Below are positions 24,881-33,958 of a stretch of DNA of 64,000 bases, piece by piece. The position numbers and the translations under genes were made by a program. Position 1 is the stretch's first letter. Each line of letters starts with the position of its first letter. Source of the DNA: CADEFQ01 sp050185195 (GTDB lineage Bacteria > Pseudomonadota > Gammaproteobacteria > Steroidobacterales > Steroidobacteraceae); contig JBFWZQ010000014.1 of assembly GCA_050185195.1 (NCBI GenBank), positions 1 to 64,000 on the forward strand, in the 5' to 3' direction. Under the pieces are notes generated by a model. The model was not told where the DNA came from and made no database searches. It saw only the letters and a program-made list of their open reading frames with translations.

Positions 24881-27483
24881 TTGGTCACCAGCTCCTTCAG
24901 CCCGCCGGAGATCAGCGTGGACACGTCGTACAGCGCCCGCGCGAGCTGCCACCCGCCCGGCGAGGCGAGATAGCGCGGCTCCCACACCGGCGTGAATTTC
25001 TCCTTGTAGCGACGCAGGCCCTCGAAGTTGTAGAACGATTCGCCGTGGCGGTAGAGGAAGCCCCCCATGCGATGCCACAGCGGCGCCAGCGCGCGCGACT
25101 CGAGGCCCGAGAGCGGCGCCATGCCGAGGTTGAACCAGCGGTAACCCTGCGCCCGGCCCCACAGCATCAGCTCGACGAGCAGGTAGTCCATCGCGCCGGC
25201 CGGCGCATCGCGGCCGAACCGCATCAGGTCGATCGACAGCTCTTCGCGCGAAGCAGTCGGCCACAGGTTCGCGAACGCGACGACGTGGCCCTCGAGCCGC
25301 ACGATCGCCGTCGCGAACTGGCGCACGTAGGGTTCCGAGAACGCCCCGACCGAGAAGCCCTTCTCGGCGGTGGCCTTGTCCTCGAGCCACGCGTCCGAGA
25401 TCGCGCGCAGGCGCGTAAGCAGCCGCTCATCTCCCGGCGGCGCGACCTCGAACGTGGCGCCCGCGCGCTCGGCACGCCGGCGGGCCTGGCGCAGTTCGGC
25501 GCGCGCGCTGCCCTCGATGCCGAAGTCCGCGAGCGGGATGCGCGCCTCCTCGCCCAGCTTGACGAGCGAGAGGCCGAGGTCCACGTACAGCGGCAGGCAC
25601 GCGGGGCCCACCTGGTAGAACACGGTGCGGCCGCCCCGCCGATCGACGAGCTCGCGAAACGCCCAGACGAGCTCCTGGCGCTGGGACGGGGCGCCGACGG
25701 GATCGCCGAGCGCGATCCAGCTGTGGCCCGACACCTGGTACATCAGGAAGGCGTCCCCGTCGCCGTGGAACAGCACGCGCTTGTCGCCGGCGAGCACCGC
25801 GTTCGCGAGGCTCGCGTCGGCGTGCGCGAGCGCCACCCCGATGCGCGCGGCATCCGGCGCCTGCGGCACGTGCGGCTCGGCCGGCGCCGGCCGCAGCAGG
25901 TTCGTCGCGACGACGGCCGCGAGCACGACGACCACGACGAGCGAGGCGCGCAGCATGCGCGGGGCGTCACCGTGCATGGCGAACGTCCACCACAGTTCAT
26001 TCGAGTACGGCACGTGGCGATTGGCGAGGAAACCGATCCACACCGACAGCACGACGATGATGCCGACGCTCGCGATCCAGCCCGGCGTGAAGCGCTGGCT
26101 CATGATCGAGGCGGGTCGATAGAAAGCGGCCGCCGACAGCAGCGAGACGAGCAGCACGATCACGAGGTAGGACGCCTCCTCGAAATCGAAGCCCTTGAGG
26201 AGCGATGCCACGATGCCGGCGACGAGCAACCACACCGTCAGGTGCCAGGCGGCACGCAGGCGGCGAAACAGGCCGCGCGCCAGCACCAGCAGGCCGACGC
26301 CGATCACGCTGCCGGCCAGGTGCGACACCTCGAGGAGCGGCAGCGGCACGACGCGGCGAATCTCGCGGATGCGTCCGTCGAGCGCCGGCGTCGCGCCCGA
26401 GACGAGCAGCACGGCGCCAGCCACGAACACGAGGACACCGATCAGTTGCGGCGCGATCGGCGAGAGCAGCGGCGTGACCCAGCCGCCCGCCGCCCGCCGC
26501 AGGTGCGCGAGGCGCGAGCGCTGCACGTACAACTCGTGCAGGAGCAGGGCAACTGCGGCGCAGGCGAGCGGCGCGAGATAGTAGAGCCCGCGCCACGCGA
26601 GCAGCGCGCCGAGGAGCTGCGGCGCCGGCAGTTTCGGCAGCGCGAGCAGCAGGATCGACTCGAACACGCCGAGGCCGCCCGGCACCTGGCTCACGATGCC
26701 GCCGACGACGGCGATCGCGTAGATGCCCGCGAAGGTCGGAAAGTCCACCCCGGTCGACGCTGGCAACAGCACCCAGAGCACGGCGCCCGAGGCCGTCAGG
26801 TCCGCGACGCCGACGGCGAGCTGTGCGCTGGCGAGGCGTGCCCCCGGCGGTCGTATCTCCCAGGAGCCGAGCGCAAGCGGCCTGCGGGCGAGCGACGACC
26901 AGGCGAAATACCCCGCGACGAGCCCGAGGAGCACGACGCCGAACAACTGCGACCAGACATGCCCCAGGTGCAGGGCCGTCGTCCCGGGCACGGCGTACAT
27001 AGCCGCAACACCGCCCAGCACCGCGAGGCCTATCGCGGTGGTCAACGCGCAGAACGACGCGATGGTGGCCACGTCGAGGGCGGTGAGTCCCTGCGTCGAA
27101 TAGATGCGATAGCGGACCGCAGTGCCGGTGAAGGCCGCGAGGCTGAAATTGTGGCCGAACGCATAGGCGATGAAGGAGGTCAGCGCGACGCGTGGATACG
27201 GCACCGGCTTGCCGACGTAGTGCACGCCGAGCGTGTCCTGCAGCGTGAGCAGGAAATAGCTCGCGGCGGTGAGCGCCGCGGCCGTCGCGAGCGCCGGCGC
27301 GGCGATCCCGCGCAGTTCCACCATGACATCGCGCAGGTGGTAGCGCCCGAGCGCGTGGTGCAGGACCAGGATGACGAGCGCAAAAGCGAACACGGAGACC
27401 GCCGGCGCGAGCCACCTGCGCCATGCGGCCGTCGGATCGACTGCGGACGACATGATGTACGAGGGTAAATCACTGCGCGCCAT
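24877..27483 (-). CDS. mprF: Phosphatidylglycerol lysyltransferase/flippase
   Basis: An 868-residue integral membrane protein. The N-terminal two thirds carry about 14 hydrophobic helices of the flippase (UPF0104-like) and linker regions. The C-terminal DUF2156 synthase region (about 550-860) has ALGDPVGAPSQRQELVWAF, the acceptor/tRNA segment ARAELRQARRRAERAGATF and MRFGRDAPAGAMDYLLVE. MprF transfers lysine from lysyl-tRNA to phosphatidylglycerol and flips it outward, lowering surface negative charge and giving resistance to cationic peptides. ATG at 27483 is used; a second ATG 10 codons in (27453) is equally plausible. It is encoded upstream of virJ in the same unit. Confidence 0.9.
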   Translation of the reverse strand: MARSDLPSYIMSSAVDPTAAWRRWLAPAVSVFAFALVILVLHHALGRYHLRDVMVELRGIAAPALATAAALTAASYFLLTLQDTLGVHYVGKPVPYPRVALTSFIAYAFGHNFSLAAFTGTAVRYRIYSTQGLTALDVATIASFCALTTAIGLAVLGGVAAMYAVPGTTALHLGHVWSQLFGVVLLGLVAGYFAWSSLARRPLALGSWEIRPPGARLASAQLAVGVADLTASGAVLWVLLPASTGVDFPTFAGIYAIAVVGGIVSQVPGGLGVFESILLLALPKLPAPQLLGALLAWRGLYYLAPLACAAVALLLHELYVQRSRLAHLRRAAGGWVTPLLSPIAPQLIGVLVFVAGAVLLVSGATPALDGRIREIRRVVPLPLLEVSHLAGSVIGVGLLVLARGLFRRLRAAWHLTVWLLVAGIVASLLKGFDFEEASYLVIVLLVSLLSAAAFYRPASIMSQRFTPGWIASVGIIVVLSVWIGFLANRHVPYSNELWWTFAMHGDAPRMLRASLVVVVVLAAVVATNLLRPAPAEPHVPQAPDAARIGVALAHADASLANAVLAGDKRVLFHGDGDAFLMYQVSGHSWIALGDPVGAPSQRQELVWAFRELVDRRGGRTVFYQVGPACLPLYVDLGLSLVKLGEEARIPLADFGIEGSARAELRQARRRAERAGATFEVAPPGDERLLTRLRAISDAWLEDKATAEKGFSVGAFSEPYVRQFATAIVRLEGHVVAFANLWPTASREELSIDLMRFGRDAPAGAMDYLLVELMLWGRAQGYRWFNLGMAPLSGLESRALAPLWHRMGGFLYRHGESFYNFEGLRRYKEKFTPVWEPRYLASPGGWQLARALYDVSTLISGGLKELVTK

Positions 27484-27550
27484 GGCGGCTTACATTTCCG
27501 TAATGGGTGGAACGCCCTCACCTGACCGCAAGCCGGTAACATGCGCACCG

Positions 27551-28318
27551 ATGGCCCGGACAATCGACTCGGCGGTTCGTGAAGTCTGCCTCTCGTTCCC
27601 CGAGGCGCAGGAAGTCCTGTCGCACGGATGGCCCGTCTACAAGGTCCGTGGCAAGACTTTTGCCTTCTACGTGGTCAACCACCACGGTGACGGTCGTGTG
27701 GCGTTGTGGCTCAATGCGCCGCAAGGTGCGCTGGCGTTCCACACGCGCGACGAGCCGAAGTTTTTCTTCGCGCCACCCTACGTCGGCCCGCGAGGCTGGC
27801 TCGGCGTCAACCTGGACAAGGGCCTGTCGTGGAAGCGCATCGCCGCGCTCGTGCGTTCGGCCTATGAAAAAGTCGCGCCGGCGCGCCTCGTTGCCACCCT
27901 CGGCGGCACGATCGAGATCGAACCGCCCGCCCGGTCGCTGGCGGCCCCCGACATCGACCCGTTGCAGGCTCCTGCCGCGAAGCGCCTGCTCGCGCAGCTG
28001 CGCACGATCTGCAGCGCCTTGCCGGAGGTTTCCGAGGGCGCGCAGTTCGGGCACCCGGTCTGGCGCGCCGGCAAGCGCGTGTTCGCCTCCGCGTATGCGC
28101 GGGACCGCGCCATCCAGTTCGCGTTCTGGGTGGGCGCCGATCGGCAAGGCCTGCTGACGGACGACGGGCGCTATCGGATCCCGGTCTACACGGGCCACCT
28201 CGGCTGGATCGAACTCGATGTCACGAAGGGCTGCCGTCGCGAGGAAGTGCAAAGCCTCGTGCGGGACAGTTACCGGCACTTCGCGCTGAAACGAATGCTG
28301 GCGGCACTCCCGTCATAG
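27551..28318 (+). CDS. Tandem MmcQ/YjbR-like domain protein
   Basis: A 255-residue protein built from two MmcQ/YjbR-like (DNA-binding CyaY-like fold) units. The first has SFPEAQEVLSHGWPVYKVRGKTFAFY and the second LPEVSEGAQFGHPVWRAGKRVFASAY, each ending with GWLGV/GWIEL and a (R)SAYEKVAP-like tail. Single-domain members are small cytosolic proteins of unknown role. The repeat suggests an internal duplication. The ORF opens 60 codons further upstream without homology; the ATG at 27551 lies at the start of the first domain. It is divergent from mprF. Confidence 0.75.
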   Translation: MARTIDSAVREVCLSFPEAQEVLSHGWPVYKVRGKTFAFYVVNHHGDGRVALWLNAPQGALAFHTRDEPKFFFAPPYVGPRGWLGVNLDKGLSWKRIAALVRSAYEKVAPARLVATLGGTIEIEPPARSLAAPDIDPLQAPAAKRLLAQLRTICSALPEVSEGAQFGHPVWRAGKRVFASAYARDRAIQFAFWVGADRQGLLTDDGRYRIPVYTGHLGWIELDVTKGCRREEVQSLVRDSYRHFALKRMLAALPS

Positions 28319-28373
28319 ACCGGGTGTCGGAATCCCCGCGGGGAGAACGACCCTGGGGCACAAGGAGGCCACC

Positions 28374-28677
28374 ATGTCCGCACTCATCCTGGTCGTCATC
28401 GGGCTGCTCATCCTGGGTGGGCGCACGCTACGAGTTCGACGGCAATCGCGAAGTGGGCGCGGGCGTCATCGAGATCACGGCCGTGGAGGCACCGCGCCGT
28501 GTCGTGCTGTCCCTGCAAATGAGAAAGCCGATGAAGGCGGACAACGTCGTCGAGTACACGCTCGAACGGCAGCACGCAGGCACGATCGCCTGCCTCTTCT
28601 TCGACATGGACCGGATGGTCGGGCGGGATTTCGAAGCCGGGCTCGCGTCGCTGAAGGCGCTGGCCGAGGAACGGTGA
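28374..28677 (+). pseudogene. Decayed SRPBCC/polyketide-cyclase-like gene (internal deletions)
   Basis: Two pieces of one SRPBCC (START-like) protein are joined in different frames. The ATG at 28374 opens a transmembrane start MSALILVVIGLLIL. From about 28425 a different frame reads GARYEFDGNREVGAGVIEITAVE, and later ACLFFDMDRMVGRDFEAGLASLKA, the typical family C terminus. About 60-70 residues between the helix and YEFDGN are missing with a frame change. A further ~17 residues are lost in frame before the DMDRMVG motif. A complete member has about 175 residues. No promoter or intact start rescues it, so it is most likely not functional. Confidence 0.75.
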
Positions 28678-28750
28678 GCTGCCCTGCGGGCGCGATGAAC
28701 CGAGCGTCCGCGGGCGGTGCGCGCGCCCGACGGCCGCTATCGTTGCGGCC

Positions 28751-30052
28751 ATGCAAGGCACGGCGACGATCGTCACCCTGTTGCTCGCGGCCCAGCTTGC
28801 GCAGGGGCAAGCCACCTTTCACGGCAACGCCGCGCGCACCGGTGTGTATCCATCGGCCGGCCCCGAACAACTGCACGGCGTGAAATGGTCGTTCGACACG
28901 GGCGGACCGGTCTACGGCTCGCCCGTGCTTGCGGATGGCGTGGTCTATGTGGCGAGCGCGAGCGGCGCCCTCTTCGCGCTCGACCGCGACACCGGCCAGG
29001 AGCGCTGGAAGTTCACGTCGCGCATGCCGATCGCGTCGACCCCTGCGATCGATCGGGGCACGCTCTATTTCGTCTCCTCCACCGGTGCGCTCGCGGCGCT
29101 CGACACCGCGACCGGCAAGCCGAAATGGATTTTCGCCACCGAGTACGAACGGCGCTTCGAGGCCAGGGGCCTGCACGGCTACGGCCCGGCAGGGCAGACG
29201 ATGCCCGACTCGTGGGACGTCTTCACCTCGTCGCCCGTGGTAGCCGAGGGCAAGGTGTTCTTTGGCAGCGGCGACGGCAACGTGTACGCGGTCGACGCCT
29301 CGAGCGGCGTGCTGCAGTGGAAGTTCCCGATGCGCGATGTCGTGCACGCCTCGCCCGCCTACGCCGACGGCACCATCTATGTCGGCAGCTGGGGCGGCGA
29401 TTTCCGGGCGATCGACGCCGCGACGGGCCAGTCGAAATGGTTGTTCCAGGCCGGTGAGGACCCGGCGATGCACAACCAGGTGGGCTTCCAGTCGTCCGCC
29501 GCCGTCGTCGACGGGGTGGTCTACGTCGGTTGCCGCGACGCGCACGTGTACGCGCTCGATGCGAAGACCGGGCGCAGGAAGTGGGACTATCCCACGAGCA
29601 AGTCCTGGGTGAACGGCACGCCCGCGGTGCGCGACGGCCTCGTCTACGTCGGCACGTCCGACAGCTCGCGTTTCATGGCGCTCGAGGCGAAGACGGGCCG
29701 GTTGCGCTTCAATTTCGATGCGAGGGGGTATGTCTTCTCGTCGGCCGCGCTCGCGGGCGATCGCGTCTATTTCGGCAGCCACGATGGCGTGCTGCATGCA
29801 CTCGATGCGCAGTCCGGCCGCCTCGCCTGGGAATTTCGCACCGAGGCTTCGAAGGCGGACTCCCTGCACCTGCTCGATGCACAGGGCCGCCTGGACCCGG
29901 CCGGGTTTGCACCGGTATTTCGCGACTACCAGGACATGGTCATCGACCTCTATCGTTTTCGATCGCTGGGCGCCATCCTCTCCTCGCCCGTCGTGGATGC
30001 CGGCATCCTCTATGTCGGCAGCCTCGACGGTCGCCTCTACGCCCTCCACTGA
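28751..30052 (+). CDS. PQQ-binding-like beta-propeller repeat protein
   Basis: A secreted protein of 433 residues with a signal peptide MQGTATIVTLLLAAQLAQG. The mature part is a series of PQQ/quinoprotein-like blades: VVYVASASGALFALDRDTGQ and LYFVSSTGALAALDTATGK, later VYVGCRDAHVYALDAKTGR and VYFGSHDGVLHALDAQSGR. At least seven blades are countable, enough for a closed propeller. No catalytic residues of PQQ dehydrogenases were recognised, so a scaffold or YncE/BamB-like role is more likely. It is seven bases before the epimerase-like gene and probably co-transcribed. Function unknown. Confidence 0.75.
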   Translation: MQGTATIVTLLLAAQLAQGQATFHGNAARTGVYPSAGPEQLHGVKWSFDTGGPVYGSPVLADGVVYVASASGALFALDRDTGQERWKFTSRMPIASTPAIDRGTLYFVSSTGALAALDTATGKPKWIFATEYERRFEARGLHGYGPAGQTMPDSWDVFTSSPVVAEGKVFFGSGDGNVYAVDASSGVLQWKFPMRDVVHASPAYADGTIYVGSWGGDFRAIDAATGQSKWLFQAGEDPAMHNQVGFQSSAAVVDGVVYVGCRDAHVYALDAKTGRRKWDYPTSKSWVNGTPAVRDGLVYVGTSDSSRFMALEAKTGRLRFNFDARGYVFSSAALAGDRVYFGSHDGVLHALDAQSGRLAWEFRTEASKADSLHLLDAQGRLDPAGFAPVFRDYQDMVIDLYRFRSLGAILSSPVVDAGILYVGSLDGRLYALH

Positions 30053-30059
30053 AGGATCC

Positions 30060-31154
30060 ATGGCCATGACCAATCGTCGCGACGTCCTGCGCATCGGGCT
30101 CGGCGCCACCGCGCTCGCCACACTGCATCGCACGCTCGCCGCCGAGCGTGCACCGAAGACCTTGCTGATCCTCGGTGGCACGGGTTTCCTCGGGCCGCAC
30201 CTGACGGCCGCTGCGCTCGAGGGCGGCTGGCAGGTGACGCATTTCAATCGCGGCAAGCGTGACGCCGATGGCGTGCCCGGCGTCGAGACGCTGCACGGCG
30301 ATCGCAAGGGCCAGCTCGATGCGTTGCGTGGCCGCAAGTGGGATGCCGTCGTCGACAACACGGGCTACATCCCGAAATACGTGCAGCAGTCCGCCGAACT
30401 GCTCGGGCCGAACGTCGGTTACTGCCTGTTCATCTCGAGCATTTCCGCCTACGCGGGCTTCGCCACGCCGAATGACGAGGCGTCGCCGACCGGCAAGCTC
30501 GCGAACATCGACGAGGAGAAGGTCACCGGCGAGACGTACGGCCCCATGAAGGCGCTGTGCGAGGCCTACACGATGCAGGCCTTCGCGGATCGCGCGAGTG
30601 TCGTGCGACCCGGCTACATCGTCGGTCCGCTCGACCCCACGGATCGCTTCACGTACTGGCCCGTGCGCGCGGCGCGGGGCGGGGAGATGCTCGCGCCCGG
30701 CACGGCGCAGGATCCCGTGCAGTACATCGATGCGCGCGACCTCACCGCCTGGATGCTGAAACTGGTCGCGGGCCGTGCGACAGGCACCTACAACGCCGTG
30801 ACACGGCCCCGCGAGTACACGATTGGCGACATCGTGCGCGCGAGCCTCGACGCATCGCCCGGCAGCGGCACGAAAGTGAGCTGGGTCCCCGAGGACTTCC
30901 TGTTCAAGCAGTGGAAACCCGAGGAAGTCGATATGCCGCCCTGGTCGCCGATGAGCGGCGCGTCGGCGGGCGCATCGCTCACCGCAAGCGATCGCGCGCA
31001 CGCCGCGGGCCTCACGACCCGGCCGCTCGCCCAGACGGTCCGCGACACGTTGCAGTGGTTTCGCACGCTGCCTGACGAGCGGCAGGCCAAGCTCAAGGCG
31101 GGCCTCGACCCGGCCGTCGAAACCGCCACCCTCGAGGCCTGGCACAAGCAATAG
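30060..31154 (+). CDS. Exported NAD-dependent epimerase/dehydratase-like protein
   Basis: A 364-residue short-chain epimerase-like protein with an N-terminal signal: TNRRDVLRIGLGATALATL resembles a twin-arginine signal (RRDVL followed by a hydrophobic stretch). The Rossmann motif is LLILGGTGFLGPHLTAAAL, and then FNRGKRDADGVPGVETLHGDR and SSISAYAGF. The active-site YxxxK appears as YGPMK. An export signal on an NAD-binding epimerase fits a group of Tat-exported epimerases seen with propeller proteins. Substrate unknown. It follows the propeller gene by seven bases. Confidence 0.7.
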   Translation: MAMTNRRDVLRIGLGATALATLHRTLAAERAPKTLLILGGTGFLGPHLTAAALEGGWQVTHFNRGKRDADGVPGVETLHGDRKGQLDALRGRKWDAVVDNTGYIPKYVQQSAELLGPNVGYCLFISSISAYAGFATPNDEASPTGKLANIDEEKVTGETYGPMKALCEAYTMQAFADRASVVRPGYIVGPLDPTDRFTYWPVRAARGGEMLAPGTAQDPVQYIDARDLTAWMLKLVAGRATGTYNAVTRPREYTIGDIVRASLDASPGSGTKVSWVPEDFLFKQWKPEEVDMPPWSPMSGASAGASLTASDRAHAAGLTTRPLAQTVRDTLQWFRTLPDERQAKLKAGLDPAVETATLEAWHKQ

Positions 31155-31160
31155 GGCCTT

Positions 31161-31231
31161 GGTGCCGGGTTTTCGGTTATTCGGCTGTTCGCGCAGCGGG
31201 CAAACAACCGAATAACCGAAAACCCGGCACC
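31161..31231. repeat. Large hairpin, copy 2 of the intergenic palindromic element
   Basis: Arms 31161-31184 and 31208-31231 are perfect 24-base complements, and a few more bases pair beyond one mismatch towards the centre. The outer 16 bases (GGTGCCGGGTTTTCGG) are identical to the arm at 14566-14581. The element sits six bases after the epimerase stop, a position suited to a terminator or transcript-stabilising hairpin. Confidence 0.9.
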
Positions 31232-31272
31232 AGCTCTCGGCACCGAACGGGGGGCTGGGGCATACTGCCCGG

Positions 31273-31668
31273 ATGCTGCGTCGATCCCCGATCGCCAGGT
31301 GCCTTGGGTACCTCGCCATCGCCCTGCTGCTCGTGCGGGTGGGTGAGGCGCACCTGCACCTGTGCCTCGACGGGCAGGACCGCGCGGCGGCCATGCACAT
31401 CGAGGACGCACCGCGGCACGACGGGACGCAGGCTTCCGTCGACGGCCACAACGATCTCGATGTCGACCTCTCCGTGCTGCCGTGGCTGAAAAACGCGGCG
31501 ACGGACGACACGACGCTCGCAACGCTCGGCCTGTTCCCGCTCGACGCGATATTGCTCGCCCTGCTGCTGCCGGCGTTGCTGCTCACGTTCCCCCCGGCGC
31601 GGCTGCGTCTCCCAGTTCCCGATTCCCTCTTCGACCTGCGCCCGCCGCTGCGCGGACCGCCCCGCTAA
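31273..31668 (+). CDS. Small His/Asp-rich exported protein preceding czcCBA
   Basis: A 131-residue protein with an N-terminal signal-like helix (CLGYLAIALLLVRVGEA) followed by HLHLCLDGQDRAAAMHIED and DVDLSVLPW, rich in His and Asp and able to bind metal. A second hydrophobic segment ATLGLFPLDAILLALLLPALLL sits near the C terminus. Comparable short genes precede czc/cnr-type efflux operons (CzcI-like leaders). It lies 70 bases before the outer-membrane efflux gene on the same strand. Identity as a CzcI homologue is an inference from position and composition. Confidence 0.5.
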   Translation: MLRRSPIARCLGYLAIALLLVRVGEAHLHLCLDGQDRAAAMHIEDAPRHDGTQASVDGHNDLDVDLSVLPWLKNAATDDTTLATLGLFPLDAILLALLLPALLLTFPPARLRLPVPDSLFDLRPPLRGPPR

Positions 31669-31738
31669 CAACCTCCCGACGCTCCCATCGATTCGACCTG
31701 CAGGCGCTTGAGTCGCGCATGCAGCAGGAGGTTTTGCC

Positions 31739-33001
31739 ATGTTGTCGCCCCTTGCGCGCGCGTGTATCGCGTGCGCCCTCGTCCTGTCCCCGCCCTGGGC
31801 GCTCGCCCGTACCGGTGAACTGACACTCGCCGCCGCGCTCGACACCGCGCTGCGCAACCATCCGGACCTGCGTGCGAGCGCCTATGAGCTCACGGCCGCG
31901 CAGGCCCGCATCATCCAGGCGGGCCTGCGCCCCAACCCGGAGTTGTCCCTCGAGCTCGAGAATTTCGCGGGCAGCGGCGCAACCCGCGGCGCCGACGCGC
32001 TCGAGACCACGCTGAGCCTCTCCCAGGTCGTGGAGTGGGGCGATCGCCGCGAGCTGCGACGTTCGGCCGCGGAGGCGGACTACGAAGTGGCCGGCATCGA
32101 GCAGCGGGCGCGCGAACTGGACGTGCTCGCGGAAGTCACGCGGCGCTTCATCGACGTCGTCGCCCTGCAGGAGCACGGGCGCCTCGCCGCCGAATCGGTG
32201 CAGCTCGCGCAGGCGACGCTCGAGGCTATCGACGCGCGGGTCGCGGCCGGCCGATCACCGCTCGCCGAACAGAGCCGCGCGCGCATCGCGCTCACGCGCG
32301 CGCTGATCGAGCAGCGCCAGGCGGATAGCGAACTGCGCACCGCGCGCTTCGCGCTCGCCGCGTCCTGGGGCAGCCCCGAGCCCGATTTCACGACGGCGCG
32401 CGCCGGGCTGTTCGACCTGCGCGCCGTCGAACCCGTGCAGGCGCTGCTCGATCGGCTGGAGCGTTCGCCCGATCTGCGCCGCTACGCCTCGGAGCAGCGC
32501 CTGCGTGCAGCCGAGCTGCGCCTCGCCCGCGCGCAGGCGCGGCCGAACCTCGCCTTCAGCCTCGGCCTGCGTCGCCTCGCGGAAGACGACGACACCGCGC
32601 TCGTCGCAGGCGTCTCGTTGCCGCTCGCGTTCCGGGACCGCAACCAGGGCGGGATATCCGAAGCGCAGGCGCGCCTCGAGCAGACCGGCGCGAGCGCGGA
32701 TGCGGCGCGCACCCGCGCACGCGCGAGCCTGCTTGGCCTGCATCAACAGGTGAACGCCGATCGTGCACGCGTCGAGACGCTGCGCAACGAAGCCCTGCCC
32801 CAGGCCGGGCTCGCGCTCGAGCAGACGCGCAGCGGCTACGAGCGCGGGCGGTTCTCGTTCCTGGAACTCGCCACCGCGCAGGAAGAGCTCCTCGCACTGC
32901 AGGCCGCGGCGATCGACGCCGCCGCCGACTATCACCGCCTCCTCGCGGAGATCGAGCGCCTCACCGGCGCGGCTTTGGATCCCGCGTCCTCCATTCCCTG
33001 A
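31739..33001 (+). CDS. czcC: TolC-family outer-membrane efflux protein (CzcC-like)
   Basis: A 420-residue exported outer-membrane factor with signal MLSPLARACIACALVLSPPWALA. The two-fold TolC helix repeat opens with LAAALDTALRNHPDLRASAYE and LRPNPELSLELENFAG, and the second half begins RAAELRLARAQARPNLAFSLGLR. It forms the outer channel of a tripartite metal exporter. It is the first of three genes (13 and 9 bases apart) with the membrane-fusion and RND pump genes. Confidence 0.88.
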   Translation: MLSPLARACIACALVLSPPWALARTGELTLAAALDTALRNHPDLRASAYELTAAQARIIQAGLRPNPELSLELENFAGSGATRGADALETTLSLSQVVEWGDRRELRRSAAEADYEVAGIEQRARELDVLAEVTRRFIDVVALQEHGRLAAESVQLAQATLEAIDARVAAGRSPLAEQSRARIALTRALIEQRQADSELRTARFALAASWGSPEPDFTTARAGLFDLRAVEPVQALLDRLERSPDLRRYASEQRLRAAELRLARAQARPNLAFSLGLRRLAEDDDTALVAGVSLPLAFRDRNQGGISEAQARLEQTGASADAARTRARASLLGLHQQVNADRARVETLRNEALPQAGLALEQTRSGYERGRFSFLELATAQEELLALQAAAIDAAADYHRLLAEIERLTGAALDPASSIP

Positions 33002-33013
33002 GACACAGCAGCC

Positions 33014-33949
33014 ATGCGATACACAGCTTTCACGATCCTGGCCGTCGCCGCACTCTCGCTCGCGGCCTGCGGCAAGACAACGCCCTCCGCGCCCCCCGAA
33101 GCGGGCGAAGCCGGTCACGAGGCCGAACACGAAGGCGGCCACGTCGCCCTGACCCCCGGGCAGATCCGCACCGCCGCGATCGTCGTGGCGCAGGCGGGCC
33201 CCGCGGTGATCCGCGAGACGCTGCCTGTCTACGGTGTCATCGCCCCCGACGCCGAGCGCGTGCGCGAAGTGGGCGCGCGCTTCCCGGGTGTCATTCGCAG
33301 CGTGCGCTCGAAAGTGGGCGACAGCGTGCGCGCCGGCGAGACACTCGCCACCGTCGAGAGCAACGAGAGCCTGCAGACCTATGCCGTCGTCGCGCCGCTC
33401 AGCGGTGTCGTGACCGCGCGGCAGGCCAACTCCGGGGAGCAGACGGGGGACAAGGCGTTGTTCACCGTCGCGGACCTGTCGAAGGTCTGGGTCGAACTCG
33501 CGCTCTTTCCACGTGACAGCGCGAAGGTGCGCGTGGGACAGGCCGTACGCGTCGCCAGCGCCGACGCGGGCCTGACTGCGCAAGGCCACATCGTCTACGT
33601 CGCCCCGTTCGGCAGCAGCAGCAACCAGACGCTGACGGCTCGCGTGCGCCTCGACAACGCGCAGCGCCGCTGGGCGCCGGGCCTGTACGTGAGTGCCGAC
33701 GTGACGCTCGGCGAAGCGCCCGCGCGCCTCGCGGTGCGCAACGAGGCCCTGCAGGGCCTCGAGGGCCGCACCGTCGTGTTCGTGCAGGACCACGACGGCT
33801 TCGAGCCGCGTCCCGTGCGGACCGGCCGCACCGACGGCGAGTGGAGCGAGGTGCTCGAGGGGCTCGAACCCGGCGAACGCTACGCGACGGAAAACAGCTT
33901 CATCCTCAAGGCAGAGCTCGGCAAGGGCGAAGCCTCGCACGAGCATTGA
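33014..33949 (+). CDS. czcB: Efflux RND periplasmic adaptor (CzcB-like)
   Basis: A 311-residue membrane-fusion protein. The start MRYTAFTILAVAALSLAACGK carries a lipobox (LAAC), so it is an inner-membrane lipoprotein. A short His/Glu-rich stretch GHEAEHEGGHVAL follows, which may bind metal. The barrel-sandwich motif is VGDSVRAGETLATVESNESL, and the lipoyl-like hairpin AVVAPLSGVVTARQANSGEQ. It bridges the pump and CzcC. It is somewhat shorter than full CzcB (which has about 500 residues), because it lacks the extra N-terminal domain. Confidence 0.85.
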   Translation: MRYTAFTILAVAALSLAACGKTTPSAPPEAGEAGHEAEHEGGHVALTPGQIRTAAIVVAQAGPAVIRETLPVYGVIAPDAERVREVGARFPGVIRSVRSKVGDSVRAGETLATVESNESLQTYAVVAPLSGVVTARQANSGEQTGDKALFTVADLSKVWVELALFPRDSAKVRVGQAVRVASADAGLTAQGHIVYVAPFGSSSNQTLTARVRLDNAQRRWAPGLYVSADVTLGEAPARLAVRNEALQGLEGRTVVFVQDHDGFEPRPVRTGRTDGEWSEVLEGLEPGERYATENSFILKAELGKGEASHEH

Positions 33950-33958
33950 GGGCGCATC

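Noticed and set aside
25045..27468. Plus-strand frame of 807 codons opposite mprF
   Set aside because: Antisense of MprF with repetitive Arg/Glu/His composition and no recognisable domains.
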